Assembly: GCA_003249645.1 (NCBI GenBank)
Contig: QKIH01000083.1
Coordinates: 1 to 54,185 of the forward strand
DNA: 54,185 bases
Reading direction: 5' to 3'
Origin: Desulfobulbaceae bacterium
Lineage (GTDB): Bacteria; Desulfobacterota; Desulfobulbia; Desulfobulbales; Desulfocapsaceae
In this document: one piece after another, positions 42,535-54,182 of the stretch
Layout of the letters: every line of letters starts with the position of its first letter
How positions within the stretch are numbered: the stretch's first letter is position 1
Position numbers and translations under genes: made by a program
Notes under the pieces: generated by a model
Told to the model about the DNA's origin: nothing
Database searches by the model: none
What the model saw: only the letters and a program-made list of their open reading frames with translations

Positions 42535-43023
42535 ATGAAGAATCTCTGGAATCCATGGCGTATGGAGCATGTTACCGGCAAGACACAAAAAGTCGCAGGA
42601 TGTCTCTTTGAACCGCCAGGAAATTATCGCCAAGACAAAGAATATCTTCTCTTGTACAGAGACAGCGATACAGTAGTTCTGCTCAATCGTTTCCCATACG
42701 CAAACGGGCACCTGCTGGTTGCACCTGTTCGTCATGTCGGCTGCATCACTGATCTCAGTGATAAAGAAAACTGTGCCTTATCATGTATTGTAAAAAAGAG
42801 TGCCGCTATTCTTAAAGCACACCTCAACCCCGACGGGCTTAACATCGGCTGCAATATCGGCGGTGCCGCAGGTGCGGGGATTGCCGACCACCTGCACGTC
42901 CACATAGTCCCCAGGTGGGATGGTGACCATAATTTTATGACTGTGCTGAGCGAGATCCGCACTATACCCGAACACATCGAACATACCTTCGATGCTCTTT
43001 CTCCCTTTTTTAATAACCTTTGA
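42535..43023 (+). CDS. HIT family hydrolase (Ap4A phosphorylase-like)
   Basis: This 162-residue protein has the histidine triad H-L-H-V-H-I-V-P-R-W near residue 118 and an N-terminal PWRMEHV near residue 7, the pattern of the Ap4A phosphorylase/HIT family in which the nucleotidyl group is carried on the middle histidine. LNRFPYANGHLLVAPVRH near residue 50 forms the nucleotide pocket. Its ATG directly follows the previous stop codon (TAGATG). It may degrade diadenosine polyphosphates, with an unknown specificity. MutS lies 6 nt downstream. Confidence 0.88.
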   Translation: MKNLWNPWRMEHVTGKTQKVAGCLFEPPGNYRQDKEYLLLYRDSDTVVLLNRFPYANGHLLVAPVRHVGCITDLSDKENCALSCIVKKSAAILKAHLNPDGLNIGCNIGGAAGAGIADHLHVHIVPRWDGDHNFMTVLSEIRTIPEHIEHTFDALSPFFNNL

Positions 43024-43029
43024 GAAATT

Positions 43030-45690
43030 ATGAGCAAAGCCGTCAAGATGACCCCGATGCTCCAGCAATATCTGGAAATCAAACAACAGCACAAAGATAC
43101 TATTCTGTTTTATCGAATGGGCGATTTTTATGAGATGTTTTTCGACGATGCCATACACGCGTCAAAACTGCTTGGCATCACTCTTACATCAAGAAATAAA
43201 AAGGATGATCAAAATCAGGTGCCCATGTGTGGCGTACCGTTTCATGCTGTTGACGGTTATCTTGCAAAACTTGTTAAAGCCGGCCAGCGGGTTGCAATCT
43301 GTGAACAGGTTGAAGATCCGGCTGAAGCAAAAGGCATCGTTAAACGTGAAGTGGTAAAGGTCGTCTCTCCAGGGGTTGTCACCGACAATCAGCTTCTCGA
43401 TGATAAATCAAACAATTTTGCCGCAGCCCTTACCAGAAAAGATACCGGCAAAAACACCCTCTACGGTCTCAGCCTGCTGGATGTTTCAACCGGTATTTTT
43501 CTAGCAGGACAGCTCAGTTGCAAAGCAACCACTTTTGAAGAAGTAATTGATCAGCTTACGCGTCTTCAACCTTCTGAACTTCTGCTGAATGAAAGTGATC
43601 GACTGCTGCACTCGCCGCTTATTAAAACGCTCAATGCTGTAATGCCAAGGATTTGCATTACTTATCGGGATGCCCATCATTTTGATGCTGAATCATGCAC
43701 TGACCTGCTCTATGACCACTTTAAAGTCATTTCCATGAACGGCTTCGGCTTTGCCGGGATGGAGCTTGCTCTCACTGCAGCAGGTGTGCTTCTTGACTAC
43801 AGCTATGAAACCCAGAAAAGCGATCTTGATCATATTGAGACCATAACACCTATTGAGCCCGAACAATATCTGCTCATTGACGACTCAAGCCGGAGAAATC
43901 TTGAACTCACCCAAACCATAGTCGGCGGCAACCGGGAAGGTTCACTGCTTGCTGTGCTCGATAACTGCTGCACACCGATGGGTTCCAGACTGCTTAAGCA
44001 TCGTATTCTTTTCCCATTAAGAGATGTGTCACGGATTAATAACCGTCTAGACGGTGTCAATTATTTCTTTCAGAATTCACATCTGAGAAAAGAAATCAGA
44101 GATTTGCTCGACAGTGTCTACGATATTGAACGGCTCAACAGCAGAATTGTTCTCGGTTCTGCCAACGGCCGTGATCTGATTGCAATGAAAAAATCGCTTC
44201 AGATGCTGCCTGAACTCAAAAGTCAATTGGCTGATTCTGCGACCCGTAAGGTCATGGATATTCATGAGCAACTCGACTGCCTTGAAGAACTTTCCGACCT
44301 TCTTGAAGCAGGCATCAAACCTGACCCGCCTGTCACCCTGCGTGATGGCAACCTGATCCGAGAAGGATACAACGCTGAACTGGACGAACTTATTTCGATC
44401 CTGCGTGATGGCAAACAGCTTATTTTGAATCTTGAAAATCAGGAACGGGAAAAAACCGGTATCGCTAAACTTAAAATCGGCTTTAACAAAGTCTTCGGTT
44501 ATTTTATAGAGGTTTCCAGAATCAACCAGGACAAAGTCCCCGATCATTATATCCGTAAACAGACTTTGGTCAACGCTGAACGTTTTATTACCCCGGAACT
44601 GAAGGAATTTGAAAACAAGGTTCTCGGTGCCGAAGAAAAACGTCTTGATCTCGAGTATCGACTCTTCTCTGAAATCAGGTCAAAACTTGCTGAAAACAGC
44701 TCAAGGCTTCTCAAATCGGCCTCTCTCATAGCCCAGCTTGATGTTCTCTGCGGTCTTGCTCATTCGGCGATGAACTATCACTATCGTAGGCCTCACATAA
44801 CCGAAAGCAAAGAAATAACCATCACTGAAGGGCGCCATCCGGTCATTGAACGCTCTCTCGCTTCAGGCAAATTTGTCCCTAATAATGTTCACCTTGATCA
44901 CACTAAAAATCAGGTATTGATCATTACAGGTCCCAATATGGCCGGAAAATCCACGGTTCTTCGTCAAACCGCGCTCATAGTTCTGATGGCGCAGCTCGGC
45001 AGTTTTGTTCCGGCTGAAAGTGCATCAATATCTGTTGTGGATCGCATATTCACCAGGGTCGGGGCCATGGATGATCTCCGTCGCGGTCAGTCTACCTTCA
45101 TGGTGGAAATGAACGAAACGGCCAATATCTTAAATAATGCGACACCTGAAAGTTTAGTTATCCTCGATGAGATCGGTCGCGGAACCTCAACCTTCGACGG
45201 CCTTTCCATTGCCTGGGCAGTTGCCGAGGAATTGGTCAGCAAACAGGGTCAGGGAGTCAAGACAATGTTTGCTACCCATTACCATGAACTGACCGAACTT
45301 GCCTCCACCCAGTCAAGAGTACAGAATTATTCTATCGCGGTAAAGGAATGGAACGACACCATTATCTTTCTTCACAAGCTCATTAAGGGTGGAACCAATC
45401 GTAGTTACGGTATTCAGGTAGCAGGTCTTGCAGGTGTGCCAAATCATGTTGTCAAGCGGGCAAGAGAGATTCTTGAAGGAATTGAGAAAGGAGAATTTAC
45501 ACAGGTTACACACACGTTAAGGAAAAATATGGATAATGGCTTATCAGAAATCCACCAGCCAAACCAGTTATCACTTTTCAGCCCTGTCGAAAACGATCTT
45601 GAACAACTGCTGCGAAATATCGACCCGAATGCACTTTCACCCCGTGAAGCACTTGATCTCCTTTATCAGATTAAGGAGAAAATTGGTTGA
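43030..45690 (+). CDS. mutS: DNA mismatch repair protein MutS
   Basis: This 886-residue MutS begins with the mismatch-binding domain: RMGDFYEMFFDDA, in which F in F-Y-E intercalates at the mismatch. It has connector, lever and clamp domains (EEKRLDLEYRLF near 535) and the ATPase domain with Walker A GPNMAGKST near residue 635, STFMVEM near 692, LDEIGRGTSTFDGLS near 712 and ATHYHELTEL. The size (about 860-890) is typical of MutS1. TTTGAGAAATT precedes the ATG. It is probably in one transcript with the phosphoesterase, HIT and perhaps amidase genes. Confidence 0.98.
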   Translation: MSKAVKMTPMLQQYLEIKQQHKDTILFYRMGDFYEMFFDDAIHASKLLGITLTSRNKKDDQNQVPMCGVPFHAVDGYLAKLVKAGQRVAICEQVEDPAEAKGIVKREVVKVVSPGVVTDNQLLDDKSNNFAAALTRKDTGKNTLYGLSLLDVSTGIFLAGQLSCKATTFEEVIDQLTRLQPSELLLNESDRLLHSPLIKTLNAVMPRICITYRDAHHFDAESCTDLLYDHFKVISMNGFGFAGMELALTAAGVLLDYSYETQKSDLDHIETITPIEPEQYLLIDDSSRRNLELTQTIVGGNREGSLLAVLDNCCTPMGSRLLKHRILFPLRDVSRINNRLDGVNYFFQNSHLRKEIRDLLDSVYDIERLNSRIVLGSANGRDLIAMKKSLQMLPELKSQLADSATRKVMDIHEQLDCLEELSDLLEAGIKPDPPVTLRDGNLIREGYNAELDELISILRDGKQLILNLENQEREKTGIAKLKIGFNKVFGYFIEVSRINQDKVPDHYIRKQTLVNAERFITPELKEFENKVLGAEEKRLDLEYRLFSEIRSKLAENSSRLLKSASLIAQLDVLCGLAHSAMNYHYRRPHITESKEITITEGRHPVIERSLASGKFVPNNVHLDHTKNQVLIITGPNMAGKSTVLRQTALIVLMAQLGSFVPAESASISVVDRIFTRVGAMDDLRRGQSTFMVEMNETANILNNATPESLVILDEIGRGTSTFDGLSIAWAVAEELVSKQGQGVKTMFATHYHELTELASTQSRVQNYSIAVKEWNDTIIFLHKLIKGGTNRSYGIQVAGLAGVPNHVVKRAREILEGIEKGEFTQVTHTLRKNMDNGLSEIHQPNQLSLFSPVENDLEQLLRNIDPNALSPREALDLLYQIKEKIG

Positions 45691-45802
45691 CAGTATTATT
45701 TTGCGTAACACTATACTTTTATGTATATTTGTTGGTTAATAACGACTTTTTGAATATTTCAGTCGATAACACTTGCCCGGGCAGAAGATATTGTCACTTC
45801 GT

Positions 45803-47662
45803 ATGATTCGCTTTTTCTATTTCTCGCTTCTTTTTCTTATCGGTTTCCTTCCGGTCAGTCCCCTTGTCTCCTCATCTTCCTGTGCCGAAGCAGTTAATGA
45901 CGAGGCTATTCAGGATAGTTATCAGCAGGCTAAATTTTACTATAATCAACTTGAAACAAAAGGGACTCTTGGTCAATCGCGTGATAACTGGTTAAAGGGT
46001 ACCAGCAACTTTAGAAAAATATATCTGTCCAATCCCAAGTCACAATATGCTCCGGCAAGCCTTTACATGCTTGGCGGCATGTATTTTTCGATGTATCAGA
46101 AATTTCATACAGGTATTGATCTGGGTGATTCTCTTAGTTACTACCGTGATACAGCAAGACTGTTTCCAGAGCACACTTTGGCAGATGACGCCTTGTATAA
46201 CGTCGGCAACATCCTTTTAGATGAAGTCAAGGATCCGAAAAGAGCTGCGGAATCTTTCAGCAAGATTGTTACGCTTTATCCTGACGGTGACATGTATACT
46301 CAGGCATCAACCAAGCTTAAATCACTTTCCAAAGAGTACAATATACCTCTTCCCACAAGCATGGTCGGGACATCCATCAAAGACCTCAATTATGTCCTAC
46401 CGGTCAAATACTGGTCGTCAAACAACTATACCCGTGTCGTCATTAAAGCTTCCGGGCCTGTCGCTTATCGCGAACAGCTCCTGGAACAATCAGCCAACAA
46501 CCCTCGAAGGTTATACATCGATTTCAAAAACAGTTATATCGAACCAAAATACCGCGCACCTGTACCTATAGAAAACGGCCTGCTCAAACAGATACGTACC
46601 GGCCAGTACAGTCCCGATACGGTAAGAGTTGTCCTCGATATTGAATCTATTTCTGATTACAAAATATTTTCTTTACCTGACCCGTTCAGAGTCGTCGTCG
46701 ACGTAAAAGGATTGACTCCAGGTACAGGCGTCGAGGCCGCCGGAGAACCGATTGCAGTCGACGAAACGGAACCAGTAAGTGACGAGCAGGCTGTGGCATC
46801 AGTTGAAACAGAAGATCAGGTAATTGTTCTAAGAGACAATAAGAAGATTCTTAAAAAAGATATTGGTAAAACTGTTCACCTTACGCCCCGCAAATCCAAA
46901 ACCATCGTGTCCGCAGACGATGAAAAGACAGAAACGGTACAATCTAAAACATTTTCGCTCGCGCAGCAGCTCGGCCTTGGTGTGAAAAAGATTGTGATTG
47001 ATCCCGGCCACGGTGGAAAAGATCCAGGTGCCATCGCTGCAAACGGACTGAAAGAAAAAGATATAGTTTTAAAAATAGCTCAAAAACTCAAAAAACGGCT
47101 GGCTGACGAAACTGGTGCTGAAATAATACTTACCCGCGACAATGATACTTTTATTTCCCTTGAAGAACGGACTGCTGTTGCCAATGCAAATGGCGCAGAT
47201 CTCTTCATATCACTTCACATTAACGCCCATCCATCGCCGGATGTGAGGGGCTTTGAAACCTATTATCTCAATCTTAGTACCAACGCCGAAGCCATGCGTG
47301 TTGCGGCAAGAGAAAATGCGACCTCTACCCATCAAATGAGTGACTTACAAGATATCTTGTCGGATATTATGAAGAATTCGAAGATCAACGAGTCTTCCAG
47401 GCTTGCCGACCAGGTCCATAATTCGATCCTGACCGGTCTCAGCGATACACCTTATAACCACAATAAGAACCTCGGCGTTAAACAGGCGCCATTTTACGTT
47501 CTAATCGGTGCTGATATGCCTGCTATTCTTCTTGAACTCGGTTTTATCAGCAACGCCAATGAGCTGGAACACCTTGAAAACGATCAGTATCTTGAGATAC
47601 TGACAGATGAAATTTCCTCCGGCATTAAAGTATATATTAACAATACTACAGCCAGTCTATAA
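45803..47662 (+). CDS. amiC: N-acetylmuramoyl-L-alanine amidase with TPR-like and AMIN domains
   Basis: This protein of 619 residues has a signal peptide (residues 1-28, hydrophobic core FFYFSLLFLIGFLP, possible cleavage after A-E-A). A tetratricopeptide-like helical part follows (about 30-185, e.g. LADDALYNVGNILLDE), then an AMIN domain (about 200-305), an acidic linker (about 305-390) and an Amidase_3 domain (about 397-610). The catalytic zinc motif is IDPGHGGKDPGA with H403-type ligand, followed by E and LELGFISN. It cuts the amide bond between MurNAc and the stem peptide, acting in the periplasm at division septa. The TPR part is not found in E. coli AmiC, so it may bind other cell-wall proteins. 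No strong ribosome site precedes ATG 45803; a TTG at 45773 is an alternative. Confidence 0.92.
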   Translation: MIRFFYFSLLFLIGFLPVSPLVSSSSCAEAVNDEAIQDSYQQAKFYYNQLETKGTLGQSRDNWLKGTSNFRKIYLSNPKSQYAPASLYMLGGMYFSMYQKFHTGIDLGDSLSYYRDTARLFPEHTLADDALYNVGNILLDEVKDPKRAAESFSKIVTLYPDGDMYTQASTKLKSLSKEYNIPLPTSMVGTSIKDLNYVLPVKYWSSNNYTRVVIKASGPVAYREQLLEQSANNPRRLYIDFKNSYIEPKYRAPVPIENGLLKQIRTGQYSPDTVRVVLDIESISDYKIFSLPDPFRVVVDVKGLTPGTGVEAAGEPIAVDETEPVSDEQAVASVETEDQVIVLRDNKKILKKDIGKTVHLTPRKSKTIVSADDEKTETVQSKTFSLAQQLGLGVKKIVIDPGHGGKDPGAIAANGLKEKDIVLKIAQKLKKRLADETGAEIILTRDNDTFISLEERTAVANANGADLFISLHINAHPSPDVRGFETYYLNLSTNAEAMRVAARENATSTHQMSDLQDILSDIMKNSKINESSRLADQVHNSILTGLSDTPYNHNKNLGVKQAPFYVLIGADMPAILLELGFISNANELEHLENDQYLEILTDEISSGIKVYINNTTASL

Positions 47663-47667
47663 GATCG

Positions 47668-49107
47668 CTATCTCCCTATATGACAGATTGTCTCCGGCAA
47701 TTGACAGACGAATTCACGGTCATGATCAGTGCTTAACCCTTTAAGGTAGAGTTCAATCGATTCTGCAGCAACCCTGCCCTGATAAACTGCCCGGGCTATT
47801 GTTTGAGGACCAAGGACATCATCCCCTCCTGCAAATACCCATCCTACAGAAGTCTGAAGCGTTGCAGGATTCGTCTCATAGGTACCCCAGTTGGTCATTT
47901 TAAAACGTTTTCCCTCAACCACTGAGTGTTCAACAATCTGACTAATAGCAGGTATAAGAGTATCAGCCTTCAACTTATAATTCAGCCCCTCCAGCACCAC
48001 AGGCTTTCTACGTCCTGATGCATCTGGTTCTCCCAGTTCCATCCTTTCACACTCAATACCTGTCAACACTCTGTTCTCAGAGAGTATCCTTACAGGCGCT
48101 GAAAGCATTTCAATTCTTATGCCCTCTTCTTCCAAATGGTGTATTTCATCTTCACAGGCAGGCATTTCGGCTCGTGTACGTCGATAGAGTATAAATACGT
48201 CTTCTGCACCAAGTCTTAGCGCAGTTCGTGCCACATCTATTGCAACGTTTCCACCGCCTACCACCACAACCCTACGGCCTATCTTTACTTTTTCTCCAGT
48301 AAACACACGGCGCAGAAAATCGATCCCGTGTATAACTCCTTTTGTCTCCATTTCCCCTTCAAGCCCGAGCTTTTTGCTTGTATGAGCGCCAACTCCGAGA
48401 AAAACGGCGTCAAATCCTTTCGCTTTGAGATCATCAAGGGACATATCACTGCCAATTCGCACACCAGTATGTATTTTGACACCACAATTAATCAGAAATT
48501 CAAATTCCTTATCAATTACATCACGTGGTAACCTGAAAGGTGGAATTCCAAGCGTCAGCATTCCGCCAATTTGAGACCTTGATTCGAATACTTCGCATGA
48601 GATTCCACGAAGAGATAGATAATATGCAACTGACATAGATGCTGGACCAGACCCTATTATGGCTACTTTTTTATCCATTGGTGCTGGACAGTCCTTCATC
48701 TTTGACTTTTCATGGGATACCATCCAATCATCAAGAAAACGTTCAAGCATGCCGATAGCAACGGGCTGCCCTTTCCCCTTTCCACGTATGCAAGCTCCCT
48801 CACACTGAAATTCATGGGGGCAGACTCTTGAACAGACTGCCGGCATTGATGACGTTTCTCTTACAACCCAGTAAGCATCTTCAAACCTGCCCTCACGCAT
48901 CAACCTCAAAAACCTTGGAATATCGTTTGATAAAGGGCAACCTTTTCTACATTTAGGCACTTTACATTGCATACAACGCTCAGCTTCAAGCATAGCTGTT
49001 TCCGGTTCGAACCCTTTTGTTATTTCCTCAAAGTTCTTTATACGTTTGGAAACTTCAAGTTCAACAGGCATTTGCCTTGCGATCTTCATTCTATCTTTTG
49101 CGTTCAT
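47668..49107 (-). CDS. GltA/NfnB-like FAD- and 4Fe-4S-dependent oxidoreductase
   Basis: This 479-residue protein has an N-terminal double 4Fe-4S domain (cysteines in ERCMQCKVPKCRKGCP near residue 45 and SRVCPHEFQCEGAC near 92), an FAD-binding motif VAIIGSGPASMSVAYYLS near 153 and an NAD(P)H motif VVVVGGGNVAIDVA near 278, ending GGDDVLGPQTIARAVYQG. It is like the small subunit of glutamate synthase, NfnB, or SudA. NfnA or a large glutamate synthase subunit is not adjacent, so electron bifurcation, ferredoxin:NADP reduction or stand-alone GltA activity cannot be separated. ATG 49107 has GAGGTAGTGAT upstream. Confidence 0.85.
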   Translation of the reverse strand: MNAKDRMKIARQMPVELEVSKRIKNFEEITKGFEPETAMLEAERCMQCKVPKCRKGCPLSNDIPRFLRLMREGRFEDAYWVVRETSSMPAVCSRVCPHEFQCEGACIRGKGKGQPVAIGMLERFLDDWMVSHEKSKMKDCPAPMDKKVAIIGSGPASMSVAYYLSLRGISCEVFESRSQIGGMLTLGIPPFRLPRDVIDKEFEFLINCGVKIHTGVRIGSDMSLDDLKAKGFDAVFLGVGAHTSKKLGLEGEMETKGVIHGIDFLRRVFTGEKVKIGRRVVVVGGGNVAIDVARTALRLGAEDVFILYRRTRAEMPACEDEIHHLEEEGIRIEMLSAPVRILSENRVLTGIECERMELGEPDASGRRKPVVLEGLNYKLKADTLIPAISQIVEHSVVEGKRFKMTNWGTYETNPATLQTSVGWVFAGGDDVLGPQTIARAVYQGRVAAESIELYLKGLSTDHDREFVCQLPETICHIGR

Positions 49108-49285
49108 ATCACTACCTCTAAATCGCTTAACGGCAATATACATGCCATCACTAACAGATGTTCAGCACATCTGCGGAAGTTGAAAAGGACCTCAAGAAAA
49201 TAATACTCTGGTGGGCAGACAGGAATATATCTTAGGTGTATAAATTCATCTGAATATAATATTCATTGCCAATGATTAGCAAGGC

Positions 49286-49328
49286 AAAAAAAAAGGGCCG
49301 TCCTCATAAAGAGGAAGGCCCTTTTTTA
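49286..49328. terminator. bidirectional Rho-independent terminator after atpC
   Basis: AAGGGCC and GGCCCTT with an inner TCCTC/GAGGA stem (one G-A mismatch) and a 5-nt loop have nine A on the left and six T on the right, so the structure works on both strands. It ends the atpHAGDC transcript 16 nt past the atpC stop and separates it from the GltA-like gene. Confidence 0.9.
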
Positions 49329-49344
49329 TCCGGTTCAATGCAGG

Positions 49345-49755
49345 TTACATTTTAGCGGTCTTGATACGAGCGATGGCACGCTGCAGTGCTGCTTCAGCAC
49401 GAACTACGTTTAAATTTTCATCACTCTGCTTGCCCTGAGCGAGACGCCTTTCGGCACGCTCTTTTGCTTTCATGGCACGCTCAACATCAATCTGAGCTCC
49501 ACGTTCAGCACTCTCGACAAGAAAGGTGATCTGATTGTTGGACACCTCACAAAAACCTCCGCTGATCATCAGGTTCTCGCGTTTTTTGTCCTTCTCATAG
49601 GTCAGAGTTCCAATCTTGATGGTAGAGAGAAAAGGGGCATGATTGGCCAAGACACCAAAGTCACCTCCATAACCTGGAGCATTAACGATATCAACATCCT
49701 CGTTAACAATTGCTCCTGTCGGAGTAACAACTTCCAAGCGTATTTGGTTTGCCAT
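49345..49755 (-). CDS. atpC: ATP synthase F1 epsilon subunit
   Basis: This 136-residue protein has the N-terminal beta-sandwich (residues 1-85: [36 protein letters not shown]) and the C-terminal helical hairpin (about 90-136). It forms part of the rotating central stalk and can inhibit ATP hydrolysis. GAGAGGGTAGAATA precedes the ATG. It is the last gene of the operon. Confidence 0.97.
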   Translation of the reverse strand: MANQIRLEVVTPTGAIVNEDVDIVNAPGYGGDFGVLANHAPFLSTIKIGTLTYEKDKKRENLMISGGFCEVSNNQITFLVESAERGAQIDVERAMKAKERAERRLAQGKQSDENLNVVRAEAALQRAIARIKTAKM

Positions 49756-49790
49756 TATTCTACCCTCTCAATCTGAGATTTAGCGTAAGA

Positions 49791-51212
<1,422 letters not shown>

Positions 51213-51242
51213 CTAAAGTATTTTATTATCCAAATTGGTCAA

Positions 51243-52070
51243 TTACGAATTAAGGGCTTCTGCACCACCGACAATGTCCATAAGTTCACTTGTTACGGCG
51301 GCCTGGCGAGCCTTGTTGTATACAACGGCCATTGCTGTCATCCTTGCAGCCTGTTCACCAGCGCCGCACTCGAGCAATGCGTGATACACCATCACGTTCA
51401 GATAAAGTGGCTGAAGAACATCCATGATTTCTTCAGTCGATGGTTCGTTAATGTAATCGCCAGAGATTTGTTTCTTTTCCTCTTCGGCAACTTCAACTGG
51501 TTTAATCGGCAGAAACGGCTTTGATGTAGCAACCTGACTTACGATGGAAACAAATTCACCGTAAATGACTTCGGCCTGATCAATTTCTCCTTTAAGAAAC
51601 TGATCTGCAACATCAGCAGCTATTTCACGTGCATTAAACATTTGGAAGGACGCCATGATATCAAGATATTTTTTTCTGACCTTTCCAGTTTTTTTCAGGA
51701 TCGAATTTCCTTTCTTACCAACACACACGAGGCTTACTTCAATTCCTTTTGCCTCGTAAGCACGCATAGTTCTCTCGGCCAGCTTGATGGTGTTGGAGTT
51801 ATACGATCCACAAAGACCACGATCCGAAGTCACAACGATGAGTTCAACTTTCTTAACCTCTCTTACATCCATAAGAGGAAAATCATTGGTAGTACCGCCT
51901 GACAGGTTAGACATGGTCTCGTTGAACTTAGATGTGTAAGGCCTGAAGGCCTCCATCTTCTCCTGGGCGCCGCGCAGTTTTGCTGCGGCGACCATGTTCA
52001 TGGCTTTGGTGATCTGCGATGTCTTTTTAACACCGGTGATCTTCAGTTTAACTTCTTTTAAGCTCGGCAT
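51243..52070 (-). CDS. atpG: ATP synthase F1 gamma subunit
   Basis: This 275-residue protein is the rotor shaft. The N-terminal coiled-coil (LKEVKLKITGVKKTSQITKAMNMVAAAKLRGAQ) and the C-terminal ARMTAMAVVYNKARQAAVTSELMDIVGGAEAL are family-typical, with TSDRGLCGSYN near residue 82. It lies between atpA and atpD as usual. AGGTTGAATT precedes the ATG. The length is slightly below the typical 285-295. Confidence 0.97.
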   Translation of the reverse strand: MPSLKEVKLKITGVKKTSQITKAMNMVAAAKLRGAQEKMEAFRPYTSKFNETMSNLSGGTTNDFPLMDVREVKKVELIVVTSDRGLCGSYNSNTIKLAERTMRAYEAKGIEVSLVCVGKKGNSILKKTGKVRKKYLDIMASFQMFNAREIAADVADQFLKGEIDQAEVIYGEFVSIVSQVATSKPFLPIKPVEVAEEEKKQISGDYINEPSTEEIMDVLQPLYLNVMVYHALLECGAGEQAARMTAMAVVYNKARQAAVTSELMDIVGGAEALNS

Positions 52071-52088
52071 AATTCAACCTATCTTAAC

Positions 52089-53612
52089 TTATTTAAGACC
52101 TTTTGTTGCCTTGAAAGTTTCACCAAAGCTGGTCAGTGCTTTATTCAGTTTCTCTTTGATAGCATCATCGAAAGCTTGTTTTGCAACAAGGTCACTGAAG
52201 ATGGACGGATCATTAGACTCAATGTAGCTGTACATTTCCTGCTCGTAATCAGCAAGAACATTAACAGGCAGCTTGTCAAGGAATCCATTTGTACCAGCAT
52301 AAATGATAGTAACCTGCTTCTCCATTGGGAGCGGCTGGTACTGAGGCTGCTTAAGAATTTCAACAAGTCTCTCACCACGGGTCAGCTGCGCCTGAGTCTT
52401 TGCATCAAGGTCAGAACCGAATGCTGCGAAAGCTGCAAGTTCACGATACTGAGCAAGGTCAAGACGAAGGGTACCTGCAACCTGCTTCATAGCTTTACAC
52501 TGTGCAGCACCACCAACACGGGATACGGAAAGACCTACGTTAACAGCAGGACGTACACCGGAGAAGAAGAGGTTTGGCTCAAGGTAAACCTGACCGTCGG
52601 TGATGGAAATAACGTTTGTAGGAATGAACGCAGAAACGTCACCAGCCTGGGTCTCAATGATAGGAAGAGCGGTAAGAGAACCAGCACCAAGCTCATCACT
52701 TACTTTAGAAGCGCGCTCAAGCAGACGAGAGTGGTTGAAGAAAATATCACCAGGATAAGCTTCACGTCCTGGTGGACGTCTAAGAAGAAGAGAAAGCTCA
52801 CGATAAGCAACAGCCTGCTTGGAAAGATCATCATAGATGATAAGAGCATGCTTGCCGCCGTCACGGAAATACTCACCCATGGAGCAACCTGCGAAAGGCG
52901 CAATGTACTGCATTGGAGCTGGATCAGAAGCACACGCAGCAACAACGGTGGTGTATTCCATAGCACCATGCTTACGGAGAGCTTCAACAACCAGAGCAAC
53001 GGTAGATTTTTTCTGACCAACAGCTACGTAGATACAGTGAACGTCGGTGTTTTTCTGGGCGATGATAGCATCAACACAAAGAGCAGTCTTTCCGATCTGA
53101 CGGTCACCAATTACAAGTTCACGCTGACCACGTCCAACAGGGGTCATAGCATCAACAGCTTTTGCACCGGTATAGCATGGTTCATGTACACCTTTACGTG
53201 CAATAACACCAGGAGCGAGAACCTCAATCTTGGCAGTTTGTTTAGCGTTGATTGGTCCCTGACCATCGATAGGCTGACCGATACCGTCTACAACACGTCC
53301 AAGAAGCTCAGGTCCTACTGGAACCTCAGCAATTTTACCGGTACGTTTTACGATGTCGCCTTCTTTAACTGCATCAACACGACCAAGGATAGCACAACCG
53401 ACGTTGTCCTGCTCAAGGTTGAGGGCAAGGCCCATGATGCCGCCAGGGAACTCAAGGAGCTCCATAGCCATACAATTTTGAACACCGTACACACGAGCAA
53501 TACCGTCACCAACTGATATTACGGTACCAGTTTCATTAAGATCAACACTGGTTTCGTACTCGCCAATCTGGTCTTTGATAATTTGACTAATTTCTTCGGC
53601 TTTGATCTGCAT
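52089..53612 (-). CDS. atpA: ATP synthase F1 alpha subunit
   Basis: This 507-residue subunit has the P-loop [13 protein letters not shown] near residue 170 (the family usually has T in place of I, GDRQTGKT), and the signature [17 protein letters not shown] near residue 363. The catalytic-site arginine finger follows in that segment (SVSRVG, near 373). It is co-transcribed with atpH (TAGATG junction) and atpG. AAGGGGAGAG precedes the ATG. I found no truncation. Confidence 0.98.
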   Translation of the reverse strand: MQIKAEEISQIIKDQIGEYETSVDLNETGTVISVGDGIARVYGVQNCMAMELLEFPGGIMGLALNLEQDNVGCAILGRVDAVKEGDIVKRTGKIAEVPVGPELLGRVVDGIGQPIDGQGPINAKQTAKIEVLAPGVIARKGVHEPCYTGAKAVDAMTPVGRGQRELVIGDRQIGKTALCVDAIIAQKNTDVHCIYVAVGQKKSTVALVVEALRKHGAMEYTTVVAACASDPAPMQYIAPFAGCSMGEYFRDGGKHALIIYDDLSKQAVAYRELSLLLRRPPGREAYPGDIFFNHSRLLERASKVSDELGAGSLTALPIIETQAGDVSAFIPTNVISITDGQVYLEPNLFFSGVRPAVNVGLSVSRVGGAAQCKAMKQVAGTLRLDLAQYRELAAFAAFGSDLDAKTQAQLTRGERLVEILKQPQYQPLPMEKQVTIIYAGTNGFLDKLPVNVLADYEQEMYSYIESNDPSIFSDLVAKQAFDDAIKEKLNKALTSFGETFKATKGLK

Positions 53613-54182
53613 CTATTCTCTCCCCTTAATGGAATCTTTTAAACCTGCAAGCTGTGTCTTGATAGAGCCGTCCAGTACAAGGTCACCAACCTTGGCGATC
53701 ATGCCACCTATGATTGATGCGTCAACACTGGTGCTCAATTCAACTGACTTGCCAGTTAACTTTTCGAGTGTGGCCTTGATTTTGGCCTGCAATTCATCAC
53801 TTAATTCAACCGCGGAAATAACGGAACCGTGGCTGATATTTTTCTCTTCATCCACCATGACCTGAAATTCTTCATCCACCATGACCTGAAATGCTTCTGC
53901 AATTTCAGGCAGAATCTCTGCTCTTTTCTTTTCAACCAATAACTGGAGGAAATTACCCATGATTGTGTCTACAGCCATGGATTTAACCATGCCCGCCATC
54001 ATTTTGACTTTTGTGTCTAATGGATAAAGCGGATTGGTAAAAGCATCTTTGACTTCCGGATTTGATGTATAAAGACCAGCGACTCCCTTAAGGGTTTCGT
54101 TAAAGTCCTCAAATTTTCCTTGTTCCTTGCCTACAGCGAAGAGAGCCTTGGCATATCTTTTTGCGAGGATTGTCTGTTTCAT
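53613..54182 (-). CDS. atpH: ATP synthase F1 delta subunit, with in-frame 8-residue duplication
   Basis: This 189-residue stator subunit begins MKQTILAKRYAKALFAVGKEQGK and has the conserved C-terminal V-x-G-x-x-x-K-V-G-D region, here GGMIAKVGDLVLDGSIKTQL. It links the alpha3beta3 hexamer to the peripheral stalk. An 8-residue segment (FQVMVDEE) is tandemly repeated near residues 97-112, encoded by a perfect 24-bp duplication; without it the protein would be 181 residues, the normal size. It is the first F1 gene on this strand; the window ends 3 nt beyond its ATG, so the F0 genes that would precede it are not seen. Confidence 0.96.
   Translation of the reverse strand: MKQTILAKRYAKALFAVGKEQGKFEDFNETLKGVAGLYTSNPEVKDAFTNPLYPLDTKVKMMAGMVKSMAVDTIMGNFLQLLVEKKRAEILPEIAEAFQVMVDEEFQVMVDEEKNISHGSVISAVELSDELQAKIKATLEKLTGKSVELSTSVDASIIGGMIAKVGDLVLDGSIKTQLAGLKDSIKGRE
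53845..53892. repeat. perfect 24-bp tandem duplication inside atpH
   Basis: Two identical, directly adjacent 24-bp units (53845-53868 and 53869-53892) encode a repeated FQVMVDEE. The unit length is a multiple of three, so the frame is kept. Perfect identity points to a recent slippage event or an assembly artefact. Confidence 0.9.

Noticed and set aside
45803..45890. Lipoprotein signal in the amidase N-terminus
   Set aside because: A cysteine follows SSSS, but the residue at -3 is not the usual Leu/Val/Ile, so a normal signal peptide is more likely.
52176..53516. 446-residue open frame on the plus strand
   Set aside because: It is fully antisense to atpA. The composition (many Asn, Thr, Leu and Ser) reflects the complement of strongly biased alpha-subunit codons, and no domain is recognisable.
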